64,000 bases of DNA from Verpa conica (Eukaryota; Ascomycota; Pezizomycetes; Pezizales; Morchellaceae), in assembly GCA_033030425.1 (NCBI GenBank), contig JAUFSD010000003.1:1736001-1800000 (forward strand), in the 5' to 3' direction. The notes beneath the pieces were generated by a model, which saw only the letters and a program-made list of their open reading frames with translations, ran no database searches and was not told where the DNA came from. Below are positions 34,701-46,870 of this stretch, piece after piece; positions within the stretch are counted from its first letter, which is position 1, and each line of letters opens with the position of its first letter. A program made the position numbers and the translations under genes.

Positions 34701-37282
34701 GTTGAAGATAATCCAGAGGTGGCAGCTCCAGAAATTGCGGAAGTCGTGTTGGCGGATGATGCAGTGATGGAGGAGAGTCCAGATGATGAAGAGGGGTGTG
34801 ATGTAGGAGAAGATAGTGAAGATGGATGGACGGAAGAGAGTAGTATTGAGAGTGATGCGGACGATGAAACTGAGGAAGAGGAGACGGAACCCGGTGGTCG
34901 ATATTACACAAGCCCGTTAGCTGTAGCCTATGGTGGGAATAATGTTGGGGGAGGTAAGAAGAGAAAATGGGCGTTTGATGAAGATGGCGAGGGGTCAATA
35001 GTAGAGTCGATTAAGAGGGATGTTGGTGTTGGCGCTGATGGAGAGAATGAGCTTCCTGGTGAGATGGCACCTCCACCATGGGAAGTGATGGTACCAGACC
35101 CGACTGATTCCTCACTCGTTGGGGTCTTTGCAAACATGAACCTAGAAACAGACGCAATATCTTTGGCAGGACTCGGAGACGGAGAGTTTATGGCGGTTAG
35201 CAAGCTGGTCCAGGAACAGGTTGTTAGTGGGACTTCAAAACCATTGGGGACGCTGCTTGGAGGTGGCGCTTGGGAGACAGCAACAGAGGACGACGACGAA
35301 GAGTGGTGTCTATTGCGAAGACGGAAAGGAAAGGACGAAGAGGTTGTTGAGGAGGCCGTCAAGGGTTTGTTTGGAAATGGAGGAGTCGTTCGCTGCAATC
35401 TCGAAACCTACGTTATGGTAGCAGACGCCGTTATAGAACCCCCATTATTGGTTGGCAGAGCAGCGTCTATGCGACCCATCGCCCAACCGAGGCGTGGGGT
35501 TGTGCCGACTCTAAATAAGCGACCTAGCGACACGACAGGCGTCAACTCTGCCATTTTTAGACTGCCACCGCCACACGTTCATATACATCGTGCAGAACAA
35601 GCGCTCGAAATACTACCGCCGGCGCTCCATTTCTGGGAGACGTTTGGTTTTGGACCATGTTCCGGACAGAAGAATGTCATTGGTTTCTGCCTGCACCCGG
35701 CTTCCAAGGCCATGGACGATGCGGCAGATGGGTTTCTGGAACGGATATCGTTTTCATATGAGTCTGGCCGGTTTGGCACGCATGTACGCGGGCGATTAGA
35801 AGCATCGGGTATCTCAAACGGAGCGCTAGGAGTCGACCCGAAAGGCGGGGGGAAGAGCCTAGAGAAGGGTGTTGTGGCACTAATGGACAAGATGGCTGAA
35901 TTTGGAGCGGTACTAGCAAACGTGGCAGATGAACTGCAGAATATCGTGGTCTATGTTATCAATCCTTTCGAACATCCCAGCGCCGTGGTAGACATATGTG
36001 CCGGGTTCGTACGGATGAGGAGGATCTACGCTGGAGCAATACAGATAATGGGCGCAAAAATGAACAACATAGTCCTGCAGATTGTTCCAGCTAGGTTCGT
36101 AGCGGCAAAAGTGGGCGGCGTTAATAGAGGACAGAACGAATGGGCGACCTTGGCGGCCGAGGTGTATAATCGATGTATACCGACTGAGGGGATGGGATCG
36201 CTAGAAGAGGTATGTTGCATTGCATAGCATTGCATAGCATTCGATCCTATGCAACTATTTCCTACTTCAAACCATGCAATTTCTAATTGGGTATACAGGC
36301 ACAGAAGACATTTTCACCTTCAATATACCTTGCGCGATCACCGCCAAAGTCAATAGACTTCCGTCTGACCACTGAACCCTCACCTTCACTCCTCTATGAA
36401 AATTCCGTCCTTCACGTCGCCTACGCGCAGAGTATAGACGAACGCTGGGTTTCCGTTGCCTGGACAGATAACTGGGGCGAATTACAAGCCACAGAAAGCT
36501 ACTCTCTCGGTCGCAAAGGCTGCACAGTACTTCGCGTCTTTGAAGATGTCTGCCGCGAGATCTGGGGCAAGACACTAGAGATCGTACGACCCCGAAAAGT
36601 TGCCTGGAGGTTGATGTTTGTCAAAGTCGGTGCAATGATGGCGGACGAAATTGATGTCTGGGCACGATTATCAAGGTCCTCAATGCAAAACTTAGTACAT
36701 AGTCTCACACTACTATCCACAGATGTGGCACCACCACTTGCAGTAACCCCAATGTTGGCGCCGATTGTACCAACACAATTTAATCCGCTTATCTCGGCAT
36801 ATACCGGCACCCCACCAGGGGTCACAACACCTACACCTGGAGGGACAAACTCAATTGTATCGCCAGATCAATTCGGCACCACAGCTAATACACCATCAGC
36901 GGATCCCCTACCAGAGCTAGATCCGGGCTCGAATCTCGTGGATTTTGGAGACGAAGTGTGGGGAGTTGTATGTGCCCATCGATGGAGAAAGGGTTTATTA
37001 CTCGGCCAAGATGATGGCGGCCCCGGCGGTGGGAGTATGGGATATCTTGTCAAGCGTGGTGGAACAGGGGAAGGGGATGAGATGGTTGTCCTTGGAGTGG
37101 AGGTGGTGAGGGGGGCAGGAGTTAGTAATGCGCTATTAAGAGAGGTCTTAGGTTCTTATCGGGATCTAGTGACACTAGGGCAGTTTAAAGGCGTCGTAGA
37201 GATGAGTGGTCGGGGGAGTGTTACGCCATGGCATATTAAAGCTGCTTGGAAAGGAGTCGAGGCGCTCGGGTTAGTCATGTGA
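31762..37282 (+). CDS. SSN2: Mediator complex subunit 13 (MED13/SSN2/SRB9)
   Basis: Linker subunit that tethers the CDK8 kinase module to core Mediator in the nucleus. Exons 31762-31803, 31895-32264, 32332-36209, 36299-37282 total 5,274 nt in frame, 1,757 residues. The N-terminus METCLTNVLKI-type start (MESPETCLTNVLKI) and FADRDSATLWLFQIEG fit the Med13 N-terminal domain. The C-terminal domain shows WVSVAWTDNWGELQATESY, REIWGKTLEIVRPRKVAWRL and VKVGAMMADEIDVW, hallmark Med13 segments. The centre is acidic and low-complexity, with 13 Gln at 545-557. IDLTDD (191-196) fits a SUMO-interaction motif and IQTPPLSP (Thr798) fits a Cdc4/Fbw7 phosphodegron; both are inferred from motif only. Intron 1 is unusually C-rich. 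A long antisense frame across the middle is a shadow of biased codons. Confidence 0.95.
33552..33590 (+). repeat. CAG/CAA repeat encoding 13 glutamines in MED13
   Basis: Thirteen mixed CAG and CAA codons encode Gln545-557, directly after a Lys/Glu-rich charged helix. The CAA interruptions would lower slippage relative to a pure CAG array. Confidence 0.95.
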
Positions 37283-38330
37283 TCACGGCTATAAATGCCG
37301 TTTTATATCTTCTCATGCTTCTACTACCTTTTTTTTTTTCCTGGTATTACTGTTTGGCTTCATTACTCTATATTTTTTTCCCCTTCTATCCTTTTTTTTT
37401 TCCTTCTGATGTGGCTTGGACTTGGGTTTGAAGGATATTACTTTGTTTTCACTTGCGTCTTTTGGAATGGTGTTTTTACTTTTTTTTTATTTTATATCTA
37501 TTCTTGCTCTAGTTGGCCCTTTTTTTTTGTTACAAGATGGTATTCCCTTAGGGGTTTTGTATGTAGGTTCGTACGCGTGTGAAATGCATGGTCGAGATAC
37601 TAAAACAACTTATATTGGACTTGAACCAGAAAGAATAAATACCCATAGATTTTACAATTAGCGTGAAAACTGGTTAAGCACTATCCTTAACATGTATCGG
37701 CGATTGCACCTGTGAGAATTTATTCCCGCAGAAATTACGGAATCAAAAAAAAAAAAAAGAAACAAAAAAACACAGTTACTCCTCAAAATAATGATAATGT
37801 GATGGTAATATATAGTCAGAATCAATCCATCATAATACCACGGTCCAGCCTCATACCTAGCCCTATGGAAGTTTGTGGGTGGGGTTCAAGTACACTTCCG
37901 AAAGAGTATGTTTATCGGGTGCCTCGTCTGTGCAGTATAGAGTCTAGGCTTGGCCCCAGGACTTATTGATCGCCTCCCACTCTTCGGAGGTCGGGCGTTC
38001 AGATCCCCGCTCGTGACGGAAAGGTAAGCCTCGCTAAGATGCTGCGTGAACCCTTTTGTCGTGGCATACTACAGATATTCTTTTAGTAGCTTGTAGGGTT
38101 TTTTTTCTCTTCTTATCTTGTTAATTGGGTAGATATTTGTAATCGACTTTTACATGGGCTTTTGGGGGTTTTGTAATGGTTTTCGTGGATTGTCTGAAGG
38201 TACCCGGAGTTAGCCGTAGGTAGAGCCGTATCTAACAGATTCCCGGAGCCCCCTCAACGCGGTGCAGTTCTACAATAGGTGGGATAGGAACGATCCTAAC
38301 CGAGCCCTACTATCAACTGACAGCGACGAT

Positions 38331-38394
38331 AACTGCTATTCGATTTGCAATGTACTTATGATAAATTCATTCATTCATTCAACTGCTATTCGAT
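38331..38394 (+). mobile_element. 36-bp 3' end of a non-LTR retrotransposon with 14-bp target-site duplication
   Basis: The 14-bp sequence AACTGCTATTCGAT occurs at 38331-38344 and again at 38381-38394. The 36 bases between them end in a tail of ATTC repeats. A short stub ending in a simple-repeat tail between long direct repeats is the signature of target-primed reverse transcription with extreme 5' truncation. A second stub of the same family lies at 61543-61575. Confidence 0.82.
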
Positions 38395-39754
38395 ATTTTT
38401 TTCCCGGTGCCATGTATGAGTGATATCTGGTGATTATGTCGTTGAGTTTATCCGGCTAATCTATATGTAATTATTATTAGCAAATGTACTAAGTAGGCAT
38501 CCATGAAGAATGCATATAGTATTTGTAAAACGGACCTGGGCGTGTAGGTGCGGATACTAACTGGACAGACGTCTTCCATCATTGAGTTAAGGTTATACAA
38601 GCGCGCGAATGTTAACTGGACAGCATAGAGATAAAGTTAGGAGGGCGAAACCTCCCGTAAAAGCGATTCTTATTCCCCCGTATTTATAGAGGGATTTATA
38701 CTATTATTACGTGGGGGGGGGAGAAGATCCCGCGAGAGCCTCATCTGATTGCATCACCAATATAAAGAGGGCTATATTTAAAATTGATTATGACTGGGCT
38801 AGGCCACAGGTGTGGGGGGCTATTTCCGGGGTTGCCCGCGCGGCTCAGCTGCGCGAATTGCGCTTGTGATTGCTCATGACTGACATGGATGTTACCGCGC
38901 TGGTTATATGCAATGTGGCTATGCCCATCATTGCGATACCATAGATCCTCAAAGAGATAAGTTCGCTTCAGCTAAAGAATACTTTGCCAATAGACAGAGT
39001 ATCAAAAAAGTCTGTGCTTCTGAGCCCCTTAAGAGTGCAAACACGTTTTAGAAATAGTCATAGTAATGTCCCCCCATTGGTCGTGTATACCATAGCCTTC
39101 GAGATGCGGCGTAGGGCTACCAGTTTCTTGGTAAACTAGGTGAGTGGAGAGAGAGACTGTTCCAAATGACCTGCTCCTAGTGGCTAGGTTGTTAAATCAT
39201 CAAAGGTTTCAAAGGGCGGGATTGCGCGAATCTGCACTGCGGTTACGCAAACGGCGGGCCTTCCGCAATACAAGCGGTACCAAATAAGCCTCTTCAGGAG
39301 GCACTTTGAATCTAGGCAACAACGGTGGCAAGATAGGCGAGGTGGAGATCACAGGAAAAGAAATCAGTTAATTGACCAACAATGTTTTGCGGATAAACAT
39401 CACGTCGGCTCTTACACCATTAATGCCGCGAATGAGTCCTAGGCAGCCGCCCATGGTCCGCAGAAACTTCCACTCACGTGAAAACGAGATCATCTGCAAG
39501 GGTCCAGTGTTCAACTGACAGTTTCGGCTTAATCAATTCTGCAAGCTTCACCGGGAACTCGTAGATCGTCTCCAAAGTGGAGTTGATGTTTGGGGAAAAG
39601 ACGTCCATTCAAGCTGAAAAGTGAGAAGAGTCATAATTGTGCATAAAGCGGGCAGTGATTGCTTTTTGTGTACCTCCGGCTATCGATTTCACTCATATCG
39701 CGGGGTATGTTGTGAAACAGTGTGGGGGGGGAATGTGTCATTCGCAGCACGATC

Positions 39755-39766
39755 AACCCTAACCCT
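39755..39766 (-). repeat. Interstitial telomere-like motif, two TTAGGG units
   Basis: AACCCTAACCCT on the plus strand, two perfect telomere units, in non-coding DNA. Confidence 0.6.
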
Positions 39767-41425
39767 CTACGCTCAATTAAGCAGAAACAAGAAAGACCGG
39801 TAGATATGGCGAACGGTGAACGGTGAACGTCAGGCGGGCATGGGACCGGAGGTTTGGTCGGTGATAGATGGTGATTGATGGTGATTGACGGTGATTCATA
39901 GCAAGTCACATATTGGGGCCGCGGCCAATAGGGCGGTGTTATCTCTTGTTTCGCTTACCTCCCCTATCCCGTGAACGCTGACTGCTATCCTCATCTTTAT
40001 TTCTTATTTTCTTCCATGCTTTCTTCGATGTCAAATAAAAAAACAGTTTAAAACTCATGGTAACTTTCTTTTCTTTTCTTTTTTCCATGCAAGGCTGATT
40101 CCGCTTTTGAAGCTTACTCAGTGAGTTAGTTGCAACGTGTAACTGCACCTTGTTGAGCGAATGGGAAAGAGGCAAATAAAAAAAAAATAAAAAAAATAAT
40201 CGAACCCCGGGCGGGAAGGAAACAAATCGCAGTACCGAAACATGAGACGAGAATGGGGGAAATGTAACTCTGCGCACAAGAAAAGGGTGATCGGTAAAAA
40301 AGCAGCGTAATCGAAATCTGGCAACAGATGAAGAAGAAGCCAGATTATCGTATCAAATCCTTGGGTCATAGATGCATGCGGTTGGTCCTGACTCACCAAA
40401 ATCAGCCACTGCTGACTACCTCATACTCTCACGATAACTAACACCGCCTGTCTCGGTATCTATCCGTCACGCGTCAAAGAATGAGTGAGCCTGTATCAGA
40501 TCTGCAATAGGGAATTTCAACGCCGATACTAGAAATTCCACTTCTAACTTATTTCGACTCTGACAGGGAGGTCGGGATATGAAACAAACGGGAGAAAACG
40601 GAATAAAAAGAAAGAAAAAAGAGTAGTCAAGGAAACTGATAGAAGGAAAAAATCCTTAAAAAACACTTTCCCACTCGGATCAAAAGGGTTCCGCGTCAGC
40701 ATCATAGTGGGTGTGTGGGGGATAGTTTAGGCTGCATGAAGAAGAAATGGAGAAAAAAGTAATAAATACCTATACCATAAGGCTGCCAGTCAGGAGCCTT
40801 GAGGGCCTGGGGTGATCTACTGTGCGTTTTAGGATATTTTTTGGGGGCTATTGTTTCTTGGTAGCGATATCGGTGGAGGGGTGGGTAGTACTATTACTGG
40901 ATATGTCTAGGTGGGTGAAGGGGTGTACGTAGGTGGCTCCCAATATCTATAATCTGGAAAGGTCACGATACACCTTAGAGCATAAAGGAGGCTGAAATGA
41001 CGAGTTTTTTAATTTCAAATCACTATTTTGAGTTTAATAATGGCTTTTGTTTGAGTTCTAATTCCTAGAGGCACAGTTACATCTTACACCGGCGATAAAC
41101 CACGAGGTTAAATTGTGGCGATAATATTTATATAATCATTGCTATAATTTATTAAAATTATTTGTTTACATCTTATTAAGGAATACGCGTCGCGTCGTAC
41201 GGTATAATCCCTATGTTTATCACTATAGTACGTACCCTATGCAGTCTTACTAAACCAAGAGTCACACATACACAATTGAGGATCCTAGAGCTTTAGAGTA
41301 ACACGAACTCATTCATGAAACAAATCCCAAAAGACCACATAAGCCGCGGAATTAGGGTTTGGGTGAAGGGGATGAGGCCTCAGGGTTAGGGGCTGGGGCT
41401 TGATCAGAACACGGTGGTGCTGCTA

Positions 41426-41447
41426 GCTGCTGCTGCTGCTGCTGCTG
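41426..41447. repeat. (CTG)7 trinucleotide repeat
   Basis: A pure CTG run in intergenic DNA. On the minus strand it would encode Gln in a short frame (41352-41534) that shows no other coding support. Confidence 0.85.
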
Positions 41448-43365
41448 TACCTGAAGTGCTGTCTCAATCTTATCAGTACAGCAGTCCCACATCACAACCA
41501 CCACAACCACACCGTAATTGCCCGGTAGTAGCACAATTCCTGCCTTCGATCAATGGCAAACGCAACTGAGAATCGGAGCATCGATGAAATCGAGAGTTTG
41601 TCATTTGCGTTGTTCGCTCAGCAAGTATATTTATCCCATGCTATGGCAAGAAACCCGGGATCCGGAGCGGATAAAAGATAAGGCGCGACGCAGTATAAAA
41701 CGTGGATGGCATCTAGAAGCAGGCACCAGATGTTTTTACTATCTACTCGGAACAGCAGTCCGCACATGGGACGAACGTAGAGAAGTTGAGCCCAGATCAG
41801 AATGCCCACTTGAGTAGTTTTATGGAAGCGCCCGGAAAATTGAGGTTGCGATCAAGATAGAGCAGCACGATTGAAAAGTGGGCCTACATAATTCGGACAA
41901 GCTGTACATACGTCGAATAGATAGGATAGTGTGGGTGGCATGGTCAAAGGTTGACAGTTGACTAGTGGCCACCCTATCTTACTATGAATGGTATGAGATC
42001 CGTATGTACGGACTGGGACTAGGTTGCTTTACCCTACCTTTGACTTCAATGCTGTTACCCTGTAGGCAAACCTCTGGGCCATGGCTGATGTCTTTGCTGG
42101 CGTGTGAGATACGTACGTACGTATGGTGTGAGAAGGAGTGTGAGTATTGGGTGAGTCTTTTTTTCCCCCCCTTCTTTCCTTTTCCCACCTGCTCCTGATT
42201 AATTGACCTCCGGATCTGAGCATGGTCATTGGCAGCGTGATGTGGAGAAGGAAAAATAAAATAAAAACAAGGGATACAATTCAAGGAAAAATGCGTCTGT
42301 ACTCTAAAATAAAAACCGGGCCAGAAAAGAAAGCCACTGACAGAAGATCCGGGTGGAAAGGGGGATGGCCGCGGCGGTGGGCTAGGATCGGATGAAAATC
42401 CAAAACGCTTGAATCTTGAGAAGGGTCTCCTACAAATTATTTTTACGGCGGGTATGAGAAAAATCGAGATCTTCACGAGGCTAGCTACGGCTAGATAGGT
42501 GGTTGGGGATTTGGGGGGGGGAACTCGTGTTGTTCGATGCCGAACGTCTTGCCCCGAATACAAGTCGGGTTAGAGTTCCTATATAGAGTACATTGTCCTC
42601 CCATGCCGTATCCTAGGACGTACATGCTTTTGTACAAGTGTACTTTTGTGTGTGAATTGCCACTGCTGGCCAATTCGCTGGAGGAGGTTGGTGGCCGTTG
42701 TAGGGGTTGGTAAGGTATGTATAGTACATAAGCATAGCGTACATCTGCTAGTAGTACTAGCCACTTCACACGTGCGGCCGGAATGCAGCAGGATGGGTAC
42801 TAACATTAGCCACAAGTACGCGGAGTCTGGGGAAGTCGGTTATCACGTTGTAGAGTTTCTTTTATATCATACGTGGACGGAGAGCTTTGGCCATTATCAA
42901 AGTGAAGATCATTGGACTCTACAGATTACAGCTGTAACGATCAGAAGGTCCATTATTGATTCTGGGCGTCAGGATCAAAATTCGAGGTCTTTAGGTAATC
43001 TATGTAGTTCTTGTGCAATCCAGAGTACATATTCTGTAACGCTTAACGGACCTCCTGTCCGCCCTGAAAGATTCGTGGATGGTGCGTACTAAGGGGATTC
43101 AACGGTCTAGCCCACAACAAGGTTAGAAGCTGGGGGAGGGGGGGGGGGAGATAGGTGGCTAGAGTTTCTCAGGGGATGGGGGGGGGAGTGTGATGGAGAA
43201 GGGGATCGGGGTATGTAAAGCTTCAAGGAAAGGATCATCCCAGGTCCAGACTTGAAAAGGATTGCCCAGCCAAGATGTATTCTTTTTCTTCTTTTTTTTT
43301 TTCTCTCCCTCGCCAGAATATCGGTTAGATACCTGTACTGGAGTTGTCAGCAAAGGGGGGGCTTC

Positions 43366-43395
43366 TTTTTTTTTCTCTCTCTCTCTCTCTCTCTT
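43366..43395. repeat. T-run followed by (CT)n
   Basis: A T-run passes into about nine CT units. Related T-runs occur at 43771-43785 and 43860-43876. Confidence 0.85.
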
Positions 43396-43499
43396 TGAAA
43401 TGGATGGTGGTAGGTACATACGGGATGGAGGATCTCCTTTGCTTTGCGTCGTTACGTTGCGCTAGTGTAGTGTAGAGTAACATAGGCGTAGGGTTTGCG

Positions 43500-43520
43500 C
43501 ATCCATCCATCCATCCATCC
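43500..43520. repeat. (ATCC)5 repeat
   Basis: Five ATCC units in non-coding DNA. Confidence 0.85.
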
Positions 43521-44419
43521 TGCATAGGCATGCGTAGCGGATGCGGGATGGGGATGTGGGTGGTGGTGTGTGGATGGATAGGATGGCCATGTATGAATTG
43601 TGATGGGGGAAATGCCATGTAGGGTTCGAATGTAAGTAGGTAGGTAGGAAATGTAAGGATGGGTTGGTGTTTCCTAAAGAGTAGCGTACTTACCGAACAG
43701 GCGTTGGAGATGCTGTAGTTACTGGTTCGGGAGGAAACAGCAGAAAAAGTGGGCGTTGAGTGAAGGGAATGACTTTTTTTTTTTTTTCTACACATCCCCC
43801 CTTTCGTTCGATCTCGAGAATTTTAATTTATCTTGCGCTGTACATACATATCGAAGCTCTTTTTTTTTTTTTTTTTCGCTTTCTCTTATTCCTCCCATTA
43901 TTCTCCATTTCATTTCTACTAAGCTGCACATCGCTTATGCCGTTCATAACGGGCAGGAGAGCGCGAGGGAAATAAAAAAAAAAGTTTCCTTCATCAAGTT
44001 TGGTTCGCCGGCGGGGAGGAAAGAGTTCTGACTGTATCTATTGCCCGATGATGTGTAACATCTCAGCTGGACCAGTTTTCCGGAACTACTCATTCTCTCT
44101 CGCAGGGGGTGGTGGTGAGCACGAGTCAAAAAGTACGCGTTACAAAAGTAAGGTGAGTACGTGTATTGTGTACTCGTGTTACTATCACATACACAACGAG
44201 TGAATATTCCCGCACGGCGGCGGTATGGAATTATGCTCTGATACAACTTTTTGGTATGTACTCATCTCCCGGGAAGGAAAATCATCAACCATCGGGAAGG
44301 AGCCAGATATATCACAAATTCCGAAAAAGGCCAACTAGAGCTGTAACCCGTTGTCCGAGTTCCGTATGTAGAGACAGAACCGGTAGAGGTATATATATGA
44401 TCTGAGTGTAATAGAAAAA

Positions 44420-44440
44420 TAAAAAAAAAAAAAAAAAAAA
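44420..44440. repeat. Poly(A) run of about 20 bases
   Basis: An almost pure A-run. I found no convincing target duplication flanking it, so I do not call it a retroposon tail. Confidence 0.8.
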
Positions 44441-45942
44441 GCATGCTAGGCGGGGAGATGAATTCCGACGGCGAAGAAAGCTGGCCGCGCCGGCCGAGGG
44501 GTCAAGAAAGGTTGAGGGCCAACCAAGTGACGAACCAGGGCTTTCTTTTCCTATTCTGCTTGCTTGGGCTAGTTGGATATGCTATGCAAGTCTAAGTACG
44601 GATAACTCGGTCTGTAGCGAGAATTCGCCCTAGCCGTGTCAAGAATACTACTCTGGATTTGGCATTTAGGTGTTCCATATTAAGACGCCGCAAAGGTAGG
44701 GCGGAAATAAATAGGAATAGTCACTTTCGGCGGAAGGTTGTTAATTTCATGTAGGAGTAAAGCAAAGCAGACGCCCGCGCCGAAAGAGACAGGCTTGAGT
44801 CGACCGTGAACATGTTCTCGGGTCGAGTTCTTCCACGAGTACCCTGGGCTTTTCGCCGTTTATGGTATGTAGCTTACCTACGCCCGATTACCGCCACTTG
44901 GGGATGGCATTCTATTCGTTTGGTATAATTAGACGGGGGACATGATAGGTTAGGGAAAGCAGTGTTTCCAGAATAATTCCAAACGCACGTAACGCCGGTA
45001 AAATCAAGACGTATTTACGGTACGATCCAAAAACAAAATAGTATGGCGGATGATAAAACGTTACTTGTATCTAGATATCGTTTATTGGGGAAAGGAGGAA
45101 CATTGTTCCCAAGGGTCTGGGGAGATCAGATGGCGCAGCCGTCTTTTGACTTTGTGGCATCACCGCCGCCATCATCGCTGCTCCAGCTGTGTTTGGAATG
45201 GGTCTAGTGTGGGTCAAGGAGGAATACAGGAGGAATCGAATAATTGGGGGGGGGTAAAGAGGGAATGTACAAAGGGTGAGTGTTCATTCTCGACTATGAA
45301 AAAAATAAAATAAAAGTAGAAGGGCCAAAGTATGATCAAGACTGGGCAGTGTCTTTGGGGTGGGTGGGCGTGTGTAGGTTGTGAAAACAGGATGGTCGGT
45401 GGACTCCGGTATGGGTACCTTTCCTCTGGCCCTCTAGAAGGGTGCCGTTAGGCTATACCTCATGTGGAGTCGAGACCGTGAATGATCCTATCATGGGGGC
45501 GCAGGGTATTTTTGGGGGGGAGAAGAGTGTTCAAGCCACTGCGAGTGTCACAGAGTCCGGGCAAGGCAGCCCACGACATGAGCCTGAGAGTTTTGCGGGC
45601 AAAAGGCCTTGCACCAGAGTAGAGCACAACGAGCACAAGGACAGGCTTCAGCTCAGCTGCATGAGATTGGAGGGCGAGGCTGCGCTTGGCTCTGGGACTT
45701 GAGGCGGCTCTTCTGTGGGCGTCGCAGCAGCCAAGGACAAGGGGGGTGTTTGCAGCAGAGGGTGATGGGGGAGGGGGGTGTGACCAGGGTTGGCCAGGGT
45801 TGGCCAGGGCGCGACAAGACATGCCTAGCACTTGGGTAGCGTATGAATCACAGCAACAGGCGCGCCAGAGGAGGATCCACACCCACATTTAAAGTCTGGG
45901 GCGTGCACTCTCTTCTACTCTAGCCATATCCCATCCAGCTTC

Positions 45943-46005
45943 ATATAAACCCTCCTCCATCCCCCTCCCCCCCCCCACAGACCTACCTTCTCTTGATCAT
46001 TCAAC
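45943..46005 (+). promoter_or_regulatory. TATA-like box and CT/C-rich tract upstream of the CCCH-motif gene
   Basis: An ATATAAA-type site at about 45943-45949 is followed by a C- and CT-rich stretch to about 46005, ending about 150 bp before the start codon. A TATA-like site with a pyrimidine tract is common in strongly transcribed filamentous-fungal promoters. CCCCACAG at about 45970-45980 could instead be a leader-intron acceptor. Confidence 0.4.
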
Positions 46006-46153
46006 TTATTCAACATTCAACAAGCCAAGTAAACAACTTACTCATACTAGTGCTCCAATCTTTGTTTCGACACAAACATCGCAACAAAAACATTCACACC
46101 AGTCATATTCAACACTACAACTACCAACCGCATTTCAGATAAATCTATTCACA

Positions 46154-46870
46154 ATGAGAATGCCAGGATCCCGCGCTGTTGTCTCCCAGGCCGTTGTGCC
46201 AGAGGTTGACGCTCTCAGCTCCCGAGTCACTACTTCTCTTCGTGGTTTCCATGTTCACGCTCGCGAATGCCACCACTGCAAGGACCCATACGCTGTCCAC
46301 AAGTCTCCAAACAGGCAGCTCTGTGATATCGGCCATCAACTTGCTCAGGAGATCGCTCTTAACCTATACAACAAGGCCAGGGCTTCTCCAAAGGGAATGA
46401 TCGAGGTTACTTTCCCACAGGGCTGGGAGAGCGTTGACGGTCTTATCCGTGCCATTACCCACAAGCTCCAGGGCGAGGCTACAAACTGTGTCGATATTGC
46501 TGCTCATGATGCTTTCCGTGCTCGTGAGGCAAGCAGGGTCCAGTACGTCTCTCCATCTAGGTCCGAGCAGCCACTCAACCGTGGTTCCGCATACGCTCGT
46601 GACGTTTCCCACCGCACTGGGGAGTCTCTTTACAGACACTCTTCACACCGTGAGTCTTCTAGGCGGTACAGCAGGTCCGATGACCCAAGAACATCCTCCC
46701 TCAGCCTTATTGAGCACAGCCACCGATCTCCTTCTCCCACCTCCTCTTCTGGATCACAACACCGCCGTCGCATCGAGGAGGCTCCTAGCCAACAGCTCAG
46801 CTCCAGCCCGATGCGCAACAGCGGTCCCCGCGTGGCCTTCAACCCTGAGGTTGAGACTCGCTACTTCTAA
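46154..46870 (+). CDS. Unrecognised small protein with CCCH zinc-site candidate and RS-like tail
   Basis: Intronless frame of 238 residues starting in good context (CACAATGAGA). The N-terminal half looks folded. Cys39, Cys42, Cys57 and His61 (ECHHCKDP ... LCDIGHQLAQ) form a C-x2-C-x14-C-x3-H pattern, a candidate zinc site. It is followed by an amphipathic segment and by GMIEVTFPQGWESVDGLIRA. From about 130 the chain becomes Ser/Arg-rich with RS and SP dipeptides (RRYSRSDDPR, HRSPSPTSS), an RS-like tail that may be phosphorylated. Codon use is strongly biased (GCT, GTC or GTT, AAG, ATC, CGT or CGC, TCC or TCT), unlike the other genes in the window, suggesting high expression. It is alone between two non-coding stretches of about 9 and 11 kb. 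I do not recognise the family and assign no function. Confidence 0.85.
   Translation: MRMPGSRAVVSQAVVPEVDALSSRVTTSLRGFHVHARECHHCKDPYAVHKSPNRQLCDIGHQLAQEIALNLYNKARASPKGMIEVTFPQGWESVDGLIRAITHKLQGEATNCVDIAAHDAFRAREASRVQYVSPSRSEQPLNRGSAYARDVSHRTGESLYRHSSHRESSRRYSRSDDPRTSSLSLIEHSHRSPSPTSSSGSQHRRRIEEAPSQQLSSSPMRNSGPRVAFNPEVETRYF

Larger units (their letters stand above)
37283..46153. other. 8.9-kb gene desert
   Basis: No supported gene. Frames are short and lie in low-complexity DNA. It contains T-runs right after MED13, a 36-bp retroelement insertion near 38345, a telomere-like motif at 39755, simple repeats at 41426, 43366, 43500 and 44420, and several G- or C-runs. The frame at 45460-45888 (minus) is a GC-rich artefact. 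A multi-exon gene with very short exons or a non-coding transcript cannot be excluded by reading alone. Confidence 0.5.

Noticed and set aside
37955..38030. Possible degenerate tRNA or SINE head (GTTCAGATCCCC resembles a B box; CCTCC/GGAGG resembles an anticodon stem)
   Set aside because: The T stem has two mismatches, the anticodon loop would be 8 nt and no acceptor stem can be closed; it is not clearly connected to the retroelement stub at 38345.
44420..44440. Poly(A) run considered as a retroposon tail
   Set aside because: No direct repeats were found flanking it and no upstream element body.
45785..45810. Short tandem repeat of an 11-bp unit (GGTTGGCCAGG)
   Set aside because: Only about two and a half copies, no evidence of function; an ordinary low-order repeat.
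45460..45888. 142-codon minus-strand frame
   Set aside because: Lies in GC-rich low-complexity DNA with overlapping frames on the other strand; composition is random and no domain is visible.
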